Source of the DNA: Acidisoma sp. PAMC 29798 | GTDB taxonomy: Bacteria > Pseudomonadota > Alphaproteobacteria > Acetobacterales > Acetobacteraceae | Direction: 5' to 3' | DNA: 64,000 nt | NCBI RefSeq assembly: GCF_030252425.1 | Contig: NZ_CP126994.1 | Span: 434,001 to 498,000 of the forward strand | Part shown: piece after piece, positions 1 through 6,733 of the stretch | Layout of the letters: each line of letters opens with the position of its first letter | Numbering within the stretch: the stretch's first letter is position 1 | Notes under the pieces: model-generated | The model's input: the letters and a program-made list of their open reading frames with translations, nothing else | What the model was told of the DNA's origin: nothing | Database searches by the model: none | Translations under genes and position numbers: made by a program

Positions 1-2
1 AG

Positions 3-500
3 TATGTCGCCGCCTGCTTGACCATCGTGCGCGCTTACGCCGCTGCCAGTCGTCCGCACCATCTCCCTGCACTCGCGTCGTTTGAGGATTGGTCGGCTTC
101 CGTTCGCTCGGCGCTTGTCTGGCTAGGCTGCCAAGACCCGGTCACATCAATGGAATCTGCCCGCGAAGATGATCCCGACCTCGCCGAGCTGCGGGAAGTG
201 CTCGCGCTGTGGAAGACGCATCTAGGCTCCGGCAGCGGCTACGCTTTCACGGCCAGGGACGCGGCTGAAGCGGCCTGCAAGAGGGAAGCAACCGTGATGG
301 GTGAGCCGCCCGACTTCGCCTGCCCTGAGTTCCGCGACGTGCTTCTGCGGATCGCTGGCGAGCGAGGAAACGTCAACACGAGGAAACTCGGAACCTGGCT
401 GATGGATCATGCGGGCCGGATTATCGGCGGGCTTCGGATGATCAAGGCCGGGACCGCAAACGGTGGCGTGTTGAGGTGGAACGTGGAGGTCGTGAAGTGA
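3..500 (+). CDS. Phage replicative primase/helicase-like protein, C-terminal fragment
   Basis: The reading frame is open from the first bases, so this is the 3' end of a longer gene whose start lies upstream of the window; the TTG at 18 is not needed as a start. The visible part (about 165 residues) carries a tail seen in large phage and plasmid primase/helicase-type ATPases: a segment around FEDWSASVRSALVWLG, then a small basic winged-helix-like C-terminus (LGTWLMDHAGRIIGGLRM). The catalytic domains are not in view, so the assignment rests on my memory of this tail. The stop (498-500) overlaps the GTG of the next gene. Confidence 0.55.
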   Translation, partial: YVAACLTIVRAYAAASRPHHLPALASFEDWSASVRSALVWLGCQDPVTSMESAREDDPDLAELREVLALWKTHLGSGSGYAFTARDAAEAACKREATVMGEPPDFACPEFRDVLLRIAGERGNVNTRKLGTWLMDHAGRIIGGLRMIKAGTANGGVLRWNVEVVK

Positions 501-784
501 GACGTTCAACCGACCAACCGAGTGTCATGTCTAAAGGTCTTAAAGGTTGTAAAGGTCAGTTCCCAACCCCCACTCCATCTTCGCAATCCATTTTCAATGG
601 TAAACCCCCTGCTAAATCTGAGGGTGCGGCTGAGACTGACCTTTACAACCTTTACAACCTTTCAAACGACGAAGCCGACGAACGCCTCGCCATCCAGACC
701 GAAGCCCAGAACGCGGTGCCCCAGAAGATCGATCAGGCGTTGATGATCGCGGGACTGATCGCTTGCGCACGGTGGCGCCCATGA
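497..784 (+). CDS. Short phage hypothetical protein coded over an inverted 9-bp repeat array
   Basis: A 95-residue protein if it starts at the GTG at 497, which overlaps the upstream stop as GTGA; a GTG at 476 is in the same frame. Residues KGLKGCKG near the N-terminus and DLYNLYNL in the middle are translations of the repeat arms at 533-559 and 640-666, so part of the protein sequence is dictated by the DNA repeats. The C-terminal part (DEADERLAIQTEAQ) looks like ordinary protein. A second frame (522-743) is also open across the repeats but becomes Arg/Pro-rich and is less credible. No function is recognised; similar short genes follow primases in alphaproteobacterial phages, as far as I recall. 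Confidence 0.5.
   Translation: MRRSTDQPSVMSKGLKGCKGQFPTPTPSSQSIFNGKPPAKSEGAAETDLYNLYNLSNDEADERLAIQTEAQNAVPQKIDQALMIAGLIACARWRP
533..666. repeat. Two inverted arrays of 9-bp iteron-like repeats
   Basis: The left array (533-559) has three tandem 9-mers of the form AAAGGTNNN. The right array (640-666) has three 9-mers related to CCTTTACAA in the opposite sense. Positions 541-560 and 635-654 form a perfect 20-bp inverted repeat with a 74-bp spacer, and pairing continues outward with a few mismatches to about 29 bp. Location directly downstream of a primase-like gene suggests a replication origin or a regulatory RNA structure; neither role is shown by the sequence. Confidence 0.8.
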
Positions 785-786
785 CC

Positions 787-1119
787 TCAGTCGGACAGCG
801 TCAGGCGAATGACCTTCGGCTCGATCTCAATTACCTGATCGACATGATATTGGAACAGGTCGCCGCTTCGATCCTGGATCGAGAGGTGCTGCCATTCGAA
901 GTCGTTCAGATGTTCGGTATCGCTTACCGCGATGATGAAGTGGGCGCGCGACGTCCTGACCGGCACCGTGCGACCATTCTCCAGCTTCCTGCTGGTATAG
1001 ATGTTCGGCCTCCGCTCGATCGAACCGCACGGCACCTTGAGCGTCTTCACGCCAGATCGCTCGTCAGAAGTCAGTGTGATTTCAGTAGCAATCCACCCTT
1101 CAGCCACTCGAACCCCCAT
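787..1119 (-). CDS. Hypothetical protein
   Basis: A 110-residue minus-strand reading frame convergent with the preceding gene. Its composition is balanced and protein-like (for example RSGVKTLKVPCGSI, FIIAVSDTEHLNDF and VIRLTLSD near the C-terminus), unlike the plus-strand frame over the same DNA, which is Arg/Ser/Pro-rich. A purine-rich GTAAGG abuts the ATG, too close to be a good ribosome site, so the start is uncertain. No domain is recognised. It is the only minus-strand gene inside the early part of the phage region. Confidence 0.5.
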   Translation of the reverse strand: MGVRVAEGWIATEITLTSDERSGVKTLKVPCGSIERRPNIYTSRKLENGRTVPVRTSRAHFIIAVSDTEHLNDFEWQHLSIQDRSGDLFQYHVDQVIEIEPKVIRLTLSD

Positions 1120-1143
1120 CCTTACCCTAAAGGAGTAACCCTA

Positions 1144-1359
1144 ATGGGGATGTCCGAGTCCAATCTACTTAAATGTCCGTCCGGGAGCGCTCGATCCCTC
1201 CGGTCTAATCCTGGACGCGGGCCAACACCCCATGACGGTGACCATCCAGCAAGCCATGCACGCAATGGAGGGCCGGGGGGGCTATGGGTCCCTCTACCAT
1301 CCCAAAACCATGCGGGCATTGCGCTAGCCCGATGTGTCGCTAGCCAAACCTCAATTTAG
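1144..1359 (+). CDS. Possible small phage protein with strong ribosome-binding site
   Basis: An AAAGGAG ribosome site at 1129-1135 lies 8 bases before the ATG at 1144, a better signal than most genes here have. The 71-residue product is Ser/Gly/Pro/Arg-rich and of low complexity, which argues against it. In the +2 frame the stretch around 1232-1330 reads as a more protein-like string ending in YGSLYHPKTMRALR, so the region may be a frameshifted relic. Treat as uncertain. Confidence 0.3.
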   Translation: MGMSESNLLKCPSGSARSLRSNPGRGPTPHDGDHPASHARNGGPGGLWVPLPSQNHAGIALARCVASQTSI

Positions 1360-1360
1360 G

Positions 1361-1635
1361 TGTCCGCACTCATGAACACGCCCAAGAAGCCACCACTCCT
1401 CGGAATCTCGATCCGCGAATTTGCACGACGCGACGGGTGCAGCGAAAAACTTGTGCGCCGTCACGTCGAGCGAGGCGGGCTCGCGCGATTCACCGACGGC
1501 ACAATCGATCCGGCTGGCATTGGAACGGGCTGGCGCGAAAGTAGCCGGGGCTCTGCAAACGCTGCAGACCGAGTGCGGACATCCTCAAAAAAAATGTCCG
1601 CACTTGCCAAGGTGTCCGCACCGGAACTGTCCGCA
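1361..1635. repeat. Cluster of five TGTCCGCA octamers, including an 11-bp stem-loop
   Basis: TGTCCGCA occurs on the plus strand at 1361, 1595, 1613 and 1628 and on the minus strand at 1575-1582. The inverted pair forms a perfect 11-bp stem (1572-1582 with 1594-1604) around an 11-base A-rich loop. The octamers lie at the start of and inside the HTH gene, where they encode repeated Val/Met-Ser-Ala type residues. The density is far above chance for an octamer in 275 bp. They may be binding sites for the HTH protein or a dispersed repeat. Confidence 0.65.
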
Positions 1636-1905
1636 ACCGCCGAGGCCCTCGCGAGCGTGACTGATGGCGGCGCCTACGAGCTGGCGATCCTTCTGAGCGA
1701 GGCAAAGATGCCGGCCGCCGATGCCCAGGCCTTGGTGAACGCCTGGCATCTTCGGGGCCGTGCAGTCGCCATCGAGACGCTGGAGGAGATCGAGGCGCCC
1801 CCCGAAGAGCTGGATGATTGGAGGGATCACCCAAGGTTCAAGGTGAACTGGATGGAGGGCATGCGAATCGCGTGGGATGACGTCGAGATGGCGGCGGCTG
1901 TCTGA
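1372..1905 (+). CDS. Phage HTH DNA-binding protein (Nu1-like, possible small terminase)
   Basis: A 177-residue protein. Residues about 10-50 form a helix-turn-helix (ISIREFARRDGCSEKLVRRH) followed by a wing-like segment ending in GTGW, the pattern of Nu1-type phage DNA-binding proteins. A middle linker (about 55-85) is low-complexity and contains the TGTCCGCA repeats; the C-terminal half is helical and acidic. I start at the ATG at 1372, with AGGTG 9 bases upstream; the GTG at 1360 is possible. A small-terminase role is suggested by the fold, but no large terminase follows. A regulatory role is equally possible. Confidence 0.6.
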   Translation: MNTPKKPPLLGISIREFARRDGCSEKLVRRHVERGGLARFTDGTIDPAGIGTGWRESSRGSANAADRVRTSSKKMSALAKVSAPELSATAEALASVTDGGAYELAILLSEAKMPAADAQALVNAWHLRGRAVAIETLEEIEAPPEELDDWRDHPRFKVNWMEGMRIAWDDVEMAAAV

Positions 1906-2324
1906 TGGGGATGCTGACCAGTTCTGAAGAGCGCACCGCAGAGCGCATCCTCTCCAAGCTTCATTGTGGGCAACTGCCGGACCTCGGCGAACTGCTGTTC
2001 CTCGGCGGCCTGGTGGAGCAGCTCCTGCCGCAGCGGGTGCGCCAGCGGCGCCACCTTGATCAGCGAGATGCGTTGATCGTGGAAGCATCCTACCTTGTCG
2101 ACGAGCCCTCTGAGACGTCTCGCTGCGATCAGGTGGCAGCCGATCTAGAAGGCTACCTCCGTCGCCAGTGGCCGCAGGAGAAGTTGCTCGCCCAGGCGCC
2201 AGGCGGCGACCCCTATACCGTTCTGCTCCATCAGATCGCTCACTTCACCGATGGCGAGAAGATCAGCGGCCGCCAGGTGCTTCGTATTGTTCGCGGCGAA
2301 CGGACGCCGATCCCTACGACATAA
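1905..2324 (+). CDS. Phage hypothetical protein
   Basis: A 139-residue soluble protein whose ATG overlaps the upstream stop (TGATG), so it is translationally coupled to the HTH gene. It is predicted mostly helical (ERTAERILSKL at the N-terminus; VADLEGYLRRQW in the middle) and ends in a basic tail. I recognise no domain. It sits where a large terminase or portal gene would be expected in a typical phage map, but its size excludes those. Confidence 0.55.
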   Translation: MGMLTSSEERTAERILSKLHCGQLPDLGELLFLGGLVEQLLPQRVRQRRHLDQRDALIVEASYLVDEPSETSRCDQVAADLEGYLRRQWPQEKLLAQAPGGDPYTVLLHQIAHFTDGEKISGRQVLRIVRGERTPIPTT

Positions 2325-2407
2325 ACGCTGAGCCTATGTCGTGAGCTTCAAAGCGACTTTGCTGATTCGCTAATGGTACTCTGTCTCCAGTCGAGGAGAT
2401 CGAGACC

Positions 2408-2662
2408 ATGCCTACCAAACCGTTACCGAAGCCCGCCCCTGCCGCGATCAAGAAGCCTCCCGTCGCCGCCAAGCCTGCGGCCGCAACTGTTCCGCCTGCG
2501 AGCCGCTTCGCCCATATCGCCGCAGCCACTACCGCCCGCGTCCGTGCGGCTGAGACCGACGCTGCAAGTTCCGCCTCTCGCAAAGCAGCCGCAGACACTG
2601 CGGACAGGGAAGCTGGCGACTTCGTCTTGGCCTCATTCGCTCGAGCCCAGGGTCGCCGCTGA
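2408..2662 (+). CDS. Small Ala/Pro-rich phage protein
   Basis: An 84-residue protein with GAGGAG at 2393-2398, 9 bases before the ATG. The N-terminal third is Pro/Lys/Ala-rich and probably disordered (PKPAPAAIKKPPVAAK); the rest is an Ala-rich helix (AAATTARVRAAETDAASS). It overlaps the next start as TGATG. The composition would suit a disordered adaptor or scaffold-like factor, but no family is recognised. Confidence 0.5.
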   Translation: MPTKPLPKPAPAAIKKPPVAAKPAAATVPPASRFAHIAAATTARVRAAETDAASSASRKAAADTADREAGDFVLASFARAQGRR

Positions 2663-3225
2663 TGCCCAAAATAGAAATCCCGTCTCTTCCCGACATTCTG
2701 TCGATGAAGCCCATCAACATTGATGGCGACAGCCTGCGTATCGCGATTTCCCGCGTCGTCAGCACGAAGGTGGCACTGTCCAGCCGCATCGTCGAAATCA
2801 CCGATACCCTTCAAGGCCCGGCCCTTTCCATCACCGACAAAGCGTTAGCGGAGGCCGAGCGCGAAACTGCTCAGCTCCGCATGGCGATCAAACGCCTCGA
2901 TGAGCTCCTGGAAGGCATGCGCGCCGAGCTGCTCGTGACCGAGGGGCAGAAGACCGTACTATCCCTGCGTCAGGAAGGCCAGCGCGTGGCCCAAGCCATA
3001 GCTGCCTTGGCGGGTTGGAAGGAAAAAGAGTTCCTCGAAATTCGTAAGATGATCGGCTCTGGCTTCAGGTTGGAGGATCAGGCGGTCGCTCTTTACCGCA
3101 ATTACCTTGCCGCCGCTGAGTCTGAATATCGCCGTCCGGAAGTTCGGGAAGCGGGCGCGGTCGGTGTCGCGCTGCCTGCCTTTCCCTCCCCCGGTCCTCG
3201 CTCACTGTTCCCAGGATGGGGCTGA
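2662..3225 (+). CDS. Phage hypothetical coiled-coil protein
   Basis: A 187-residue protein coupled to the previous gene through TGATG. Residues about 40-130 are strongly helical and heptad-like (AEAERETAQLRMAIKRLDEL; RQEGQRVAQAIAALAGW), so an extended helical bundle is likely. The last 25 residues are Gly/Pro-rich. It lies between the early and the decoration genes. A structural or assembly role is only inferred from position. Confidence 0.55.
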   Translation: MPKIEIPSLPDILSMKPINIDGDSLRIAISRVVSTKVALSSRIVEITDTLQGPALSITDKALAEAERETAQLRMAIKRLDELLEGMRAELLVTEGQKTVLSLRQEGQRVAQAIAALAGWKEKEFLEIRKMIGSGFRLEDQAVALYRNYLAAAESEYRRPEVREAGAVGVALPAFPSPGPRSLFPGWG

Positions 3226-3227
3226 AA

Positions 3228-3701
3228 ATGAACCACTACATTCGCGTCAAGATTGCACCTGGCCGCGTCCACATTGTGTCTCCGCATCCGTCCGGCATCA
3301 GAGAGCTTCCTCCGCTCCGGCTGGAAGGCGGCGATGAGATGCTGGCGACGCCGGTGGAGGCTGAGGCCCTGTACGCCCAGGGCAAGATACATCATCCCGT
3401 GACGGGGAAGCTGCCGCCTGACCGGCCAAAGCAGATCAACATGTCGATGGTGACAGTCAACGGGCAGGACATCCTGCCGGGCTCTGTCTATGTCCCGCCG
3501 CGCGAAGTGACCGAGGCCCGACAGAGGGCGGCTGACGCTGCTGTCGATGCGCGAAACGCGGAGACATTGGCGCGTCTGAAAAAGCACAACTGGGGCGCTG
3601 AGAAAGATCCGCATGTTTCAGTGACCCGGCACGGCCATTCCGAGCTTGGCCCCGATCCGATGGGTCCCGTTGTCTTCCATGATCAATACGGCAGCTTCTA
3701 A
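3228..3701 (+). CDS. Phage hypothetical protein
   Basis: A 157-residue protein. I take the ATG at 3228, just after the upstream stop, because GGGG sits 6-9 bases before it; an in-frame ATG at 3216 lies inside the previous gene and has no ribosome site. The N-terminal half appears beta-rich (MNHYIRVKIAPGRVHIV) and the C-terminal half helical then disordered, ending in GPVVFHDQYGSF. Located two genes upstream of the capsid decoration protein. No domain recognised. Confidence 0.55.
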   Translation: MNHYIRVKIAPGRVHIVSPHPSGIRELPPLRLEGGDEMLATPVEAEALYAQGKIHHPVTGKLPPDRPKQINMSMVTVNGQDILPGSVYVPPREVTEARQRAADAAVDARNAETLARLKKHNWGAEKDPHVSVTRHGHSELGPDPMGPVVFHDQYGSF

Positions 3702-3713
3702 AGGATTCCTGCG

Positions 3714-4028
3714 ATGACCGACCATATGGCTTCCCCCGCCTCGACGGGGCTTACCGTAATGACATCTGAGGACCGGGCCCGTGCTTACGATCAGGTCCAA
3801 CTCACCAAGATACTAGCGCAGCACGATGCCGCTCGCGCTTCGGCGCCGCGTGTCCGGATGCTTTGCACGGGCGGCTTCACCGTCGTCACCGACGAAGAGC
3901 CCGACGGATTCCCCGTTGTTCGCGGTCAGGAATTCGAGATCAGCACCTTTGATATGCCGCGATACGTCGGCCGGGGCTATCCGCTGCCGCCTGGCGTCGA
4001 GCCTTCTGCCAATTTCGTCAAGCTTTGA
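3714..4028 (+). CDS. Phage hypothetical protein
   Basis: A 104-residue protein preceded by AAAGGA at 3700-3705. The C-terminal half looks like a small beta domain (LCTGGFTVVTDEEPDGFPVV, then a segment ending PPGVEPSANFVKL). It ends 13 bases before the ATG of the decoration protein and overlaps that gene's ribosome site, so the two are expressed together. Possibly a head-associated accessory protein; no family recognised. Confidence 0.55.
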   Translation: MTDHMASPASTGLTVMTSEDRARAYDQVQLTKILAQHDAARASAPRVRMLCTGGFTVVTDEEPDGFPVVRGQEFEISTFDMPRYVGRGYPLPPGVEPSANFVKL

Positions 4029-4041
4029 AGGAGCAATCGAT

Positions 4042-4425
4042 ATGAACAATCCCCAGTATCCCTATCAACTCAGCGAAACCTATACCCCCGACCGCCTGGT
4101 CGTCGGTCTGACTCAACTTGTTACCAAGCCGGACGGCATCTTAATTGCCGGACAGAACCTCGCGCGCGGCACCCTGGTCGGGATGATCACAACGTCTGGG
4201 AAGTTCACCGTCAGCCTTCTGGCGGCCAGCGACGGCAGCCAGACTCCGTTCGGCATCCTCGCTGACAGCTATGATGCGACTGCCGGCGATACGGTCTGCG
4301 CGGTCTACGTGAAGGGCGAGTTCAATCAGAACGCTGTCACCTTCGGCGCCGGCCAGACGGCCACAAATACCTACGCTGTGCTCCGTGACGGCGGCATTTT
4401 CCTCAAGTCCGTCGTGTCGGCTTAG
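4042..4425 (+). CDS. Phage capsid decoration protein (lambda gpD-like)
   Basis: A 127-residue protein with GAAGGAG at 4027-4033. The sequence matches the small head-decoration fold: an early ETYTPDRLVVG segment, a central RGTLVGMIT / GKFTVSL beta region, a DGSQTPFGILADSYDA segment where the family carries its P-x-GIL turn, and a closing DGGIFLKS. These proteins trimerise on the capsid surface and stabilise the shell. In intact phages it is followed by the major capsid gene; here the next gene is the tape-measure-like one, so the head module is interrupted. Confidence 0.75.
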   Translation: MNNPQYPYQLSETYTPDRLVVGLTQLVTKPDGILIAGQNLARGTLVGMITTSGKFTVSLLAASDGSQTPFGILADSYDATAGDTVCAVYVKGEFNQNAVTFGAGQTATNTYAVLRDGGIFLKSVVSA

Positions 4426-4499
4426 GCCTCTCAATGCGAATTCGGCGGCTTTCATTCCTTGGGTCCGCTGGATAGCCCCCGTCTTATCAGCGCGGGGTT

Positions 4500-4536
4500 G
4501 GGGCGGCTGTCGACCGTGAGCCGGGCCGCCCCTTTT
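4500..4536 (+). terminator. Probable intrinsic terminator after the decoration gene
   Basis: An 8-bp GC stem (4500-4507 with 4525-4532) around a 17-base loop is followed by four T residues. It sits in the 142-bp gap between the decoration gene and the tape-measure-like gene and would separate their transcripts. The loop is long and the T-run short, so strength is uncertain. Confidence 0.45.
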
Positions 4537-4567
4537 GCTGAACACCGACGCGTAAAGGATAACCACC

Positions 4568-6478
4568 ATGGCCGCTCCCGCAATTGGCGTCGTCATTACC
4601 GGCAAGAGCGACCTCGACAAGGTCTTTGCAAAGACTGGCAAGCAGATAGACTTGTTCCGGGCGCAATCGCAGCGGTCGCGCCAAGCTCTGGACAAGATGA
4701 CTGACACGCGCGGGATCGCGGGACTGACCAAGGGCTTCCAGGGCGCCAGCCTCGCGAGCTTTGACTTCCTGAAGAACATCTCCCGCTCTGTCGATGCCAT
4801 GGGCGTGCTCACCGGCGCTGGGTCGATCGCCGGAATCGTAGGTTTGTCGGATAAGTTCGCGACTTTCGGTCAGGCCCAGCTCAACGCGTCACGCGGCATC
4901 AACATGAACGTCAAGACGCTTTCGACCTGGCAGAATGCCGCCGCCGCCGCCGGGTCATCTGCAGAGTCCGCGACATCGAGCATCTCCGGCATGGAGAAAG
5001 CCGTCACGGAAATGACGAATATGGGCGCACCGGGAATGGGGTACGCCAACCAGTTTCTCGGTGCGGGCTGGGCAACCCGATATAAAACGGACACCGACAA
5101 GTTTCTCGCCATTTCGAAAGCTGTCTCTGGCTTGCAGGGCGACGCTAAAGCCAAGGCTATGTCCGAGTTGGAGGGTGCGTTTCAGATCTCTCCTGACTTT
5201 ATGCAGGACGTCCTGGCTCGTGGACCGGCCTATGTGCAGAAGGAACTCGACACCGCATCAAAGCATTCGATGAATGACGACCAGGCGAACAAGCTTGATG
5301 GGCTCGCCACAAGCTTCAGCCATCTGGGGTCATCTGTCAAAGATGCAGGCGTCGCCGCCGCCACCTACCTCTCCCCCGTTTTGACCCCTGCGCTCAATGG
5401 CCTGTCCGATTGGATCGACAACCATCAGAAGGCTTTCGGCGAGTTCGAGCTTGGCATCGGCAGCCTGGTGGGGTCACTGACGTCGCTTAAGCTGCTCAAG
5501 ATGGTGCTGCCGAAAGGCGCAGGAGCAGCCCCTGAGGCCGCCGCCGCTGAAGGAGCGGAAGCCGGCGCCGTAGCAACCTCACCCTCCCTTTGGTCCAAGC
5601 TGCTGCCGCTCGGCGCAAGCGTATCGGATGGCGCCCTTGGTGCCGGCGCGGCGGCCATGATTGCGCTATGGCCTGAGACGCCTGGGATGGATGACCTTGG
5701 GCTGAGCCGCAAGAAGATGACGTCAATGGCTGGCAACGCTGCTTATCTATCGGCCGCCATGAAGGCCCAGGGCGCCCCGCCCTCCTTCATCGCCGCAGCC
5801 TTGGGCAATGCAGCGATCGAGAGCGGGCTTGACCCATCAAAGCCGCAGAACGGCGGTGGCCCCGGCTACGGGCTGTTCCAGTGGGAGGCGCCGCGCCAGA
5901 CTCTGTTCCAGAAGGTCGAAGGCATCGACATCCACAAGGCTACGATGGCGCAAGAGACCGATTTCTTCATGCGCGAGATGAAGGCTGATTACCCTTCGGT
6001 CTACTCGCAGCTGATGAGCGGCAAGCTCGACACAGCGTCGGCGACGCGACTTCTGATGCACGACTATCTGGCGCCGGCAGACAAAGACAATCCAACGGGC
6101 AGTATCCTTTACCGGACGGCAGCCGCCAATGAATTCGCCAGCGCTGCGGGCGATCCAACCGGGGGCCCCTACTCCGGCCCGCACAGCAGAGGCCATATGA
6201 GCGCCGATGCGGCGCAGGATGATGGAGGTCTGTCCGCCACGGCAGGCGCGCAGGCGGCAGCGGCTCAGCTGCGTGCTGGCGGTGATGACGGCGATAGCGG
6301 CGTCCACACCGTCAACCTGAACATCTCCGGCCTACCGGCTGGCGCCAAGGCTACGGCCCGGTCATCAGGTGCTGGCCGATCCATGCTCAAGACGGTGACG
6401 GCCATGCCGGGCAGCGGCGCGCCTCATCAAGGGATGTATCACTCTGCAATCGACGGTCAGTGGCACGATGCACGGTGA
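4568..6478 (+). CDS. Phage tape-measure-like protein with tail-tip lysozyme domain
   Basis: A 636-residue protein with AAAGGA 9 bases before the ATG. Residues 1-310 are helical and Ala/Ser-rich, as in tail-length or phage-injected structural proteins. Residues about 310-370 are Ala/Gly-rich and include a hydrophobic stretch. Residues about 380-510 carry a phage tail-tip lysozyme-type domain: AALGNAAIESGLDP with Glu418 as the likely catalytic acid, then GYGLFQWEAPR. The C-terminal 110 residues are Gly/Ala/Ser-rich with a short beta segment (TVNLNISGLP). It would help the phage cross peptidoglycan. It is short for a tape measure and no other tail genes follow. Confidence 0.7.
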   Translation: MAAPAIGVVITGKSDLDKVFAKTGKQIDLFRAQSQRSRQALDKMTDTRGIAGLTKGFQGASLASFDFLKNISRSVDAMGVLTGAGSIAGIVGLSDKFATFGQAQLNASRGINMNVKTLSTWQNAAAAAGSSAESATSSISGMEKAVTEMTNMGAPGMGYANQFLGAGWATRYKTDTDKFLAISKAVSGLQGDAKAKAMSELEGAFQISPDFMQDVLARGPAYVQKELDTASKHSMNDDQANKLDGLATSFSHLGSSVKDAGVAAATYLSPVLTPALNGLSDWIDNHQKAFGEFELGIGSLVGSLTSLKLLKMVLPKGAGAAPEAAAAEGAEAGAVATSPSLWSKLLPLGASVSDGALGAGAAAMIALWPETPGMDDLGLSRKKMTSMAGNAAYLSAAMKAQGAPPSFIAAALGNAAIESGLDPSKPQNGGGPGYGLFQWEAPRQTLFQKVEGIDIHKATMAQETDFFMREMKADYPSVYSQLMSGKLDTASATRLLMHDYLAPADKDNPTGSILYRTAAANEFASAAGDPTGGPYSGPHSRGHMSADAAQDDGGLSATAGAQAAAAQLRAGGDDGDSGVHTVNLNISGLPAGAKATARSSGAGRSMLKTVTAMPGSGAPHQGMYHSAIDGQWHDAR

Positions 6479-6556
6479 GCGACTTCTGACAGCAACAAAA
6501 ATTCGGTCGAGCGGGTTGCGGTGAGATCGGGTGATTGACAACTTGGAGTAGGACTC

Positions 6557-6733
6557 TTGACCAGCAATTTCGAGATTACAGACGAGATGATTGCGGCCGG
6601 GAACGATGTCATGATGGGTCGATATCTTGAGGTAGTCGACGCAATAGAAAGTTGGCCGGACGTTGTTCGCGCGGTGTATGCCGCCATGGAGGAAGTTCGT
6701 TTGCGAGCTTCTGATACGATTCGTGTACAGTAA
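6557..6733 (+). CDS. Small phage protein (58 aa)
   Basis: A TTG start at 6557 with GGAGTAGG just upstream gives a 58-residue protein beginning with TSNFEITDEMIAAGNDV and containing VVRAVYAAMEEVRL. The pattern of ITDEMIxAG followed by a helix ending in AMExxR is familiar from short prophage proteins of unknown function found near lysis or tail genes. Codon use and composition are good. Its 3' part overlaps the end of the minus-strand gene at 6609-7214 by 125 bp. Confidence 0.55.
   Translation: MTSNFEITDEMIAAGNDVMMGRYLEVVDAIESWPDVVRAVYAAMEEVRLRASDTIRVQ

Larger units (their letters stand above)
1..6733. mobile_element. Prophage or phage-derived element, partial (right part)
   Basis: A run of short, tightly packed genes, almost all on the plus strand, with phage hallmarks: a replicative primase/helicase-like C-terminus, an HTH DNA-binding protein, a capsid decoration protein and a tape-measure-like protein carrying a lysozyme domain. 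The left end lies outside the window. The right boundary is not visible; the last phage-like gene ends at 6733, and tRNA-Ser at 9141-9230 is a plausible attachment locus. Large terminase, portal, protease and major capsid genes are not seen, so the element is deleted, rearranged or satellite-like. Confidence 0.75.

Noticed and set aside
522..743. Alternative frame over the inverted repeats (KVLKVVKV ... FTTFTTFQ)
   Set aside because: It is open and repeats translate in it too, but after the second array it becomes Arg/Pro/Thr-rich and ends without a protein-like C-terminus. The 497 frame is better.
763..1143. Plus-strand frame opposite the hypothetical protein at 787-1119
   Set aside because: Composition is Arg/Pro/His-rich and it starts inside the preceding gene; the minus-strand frame is more protein-like.
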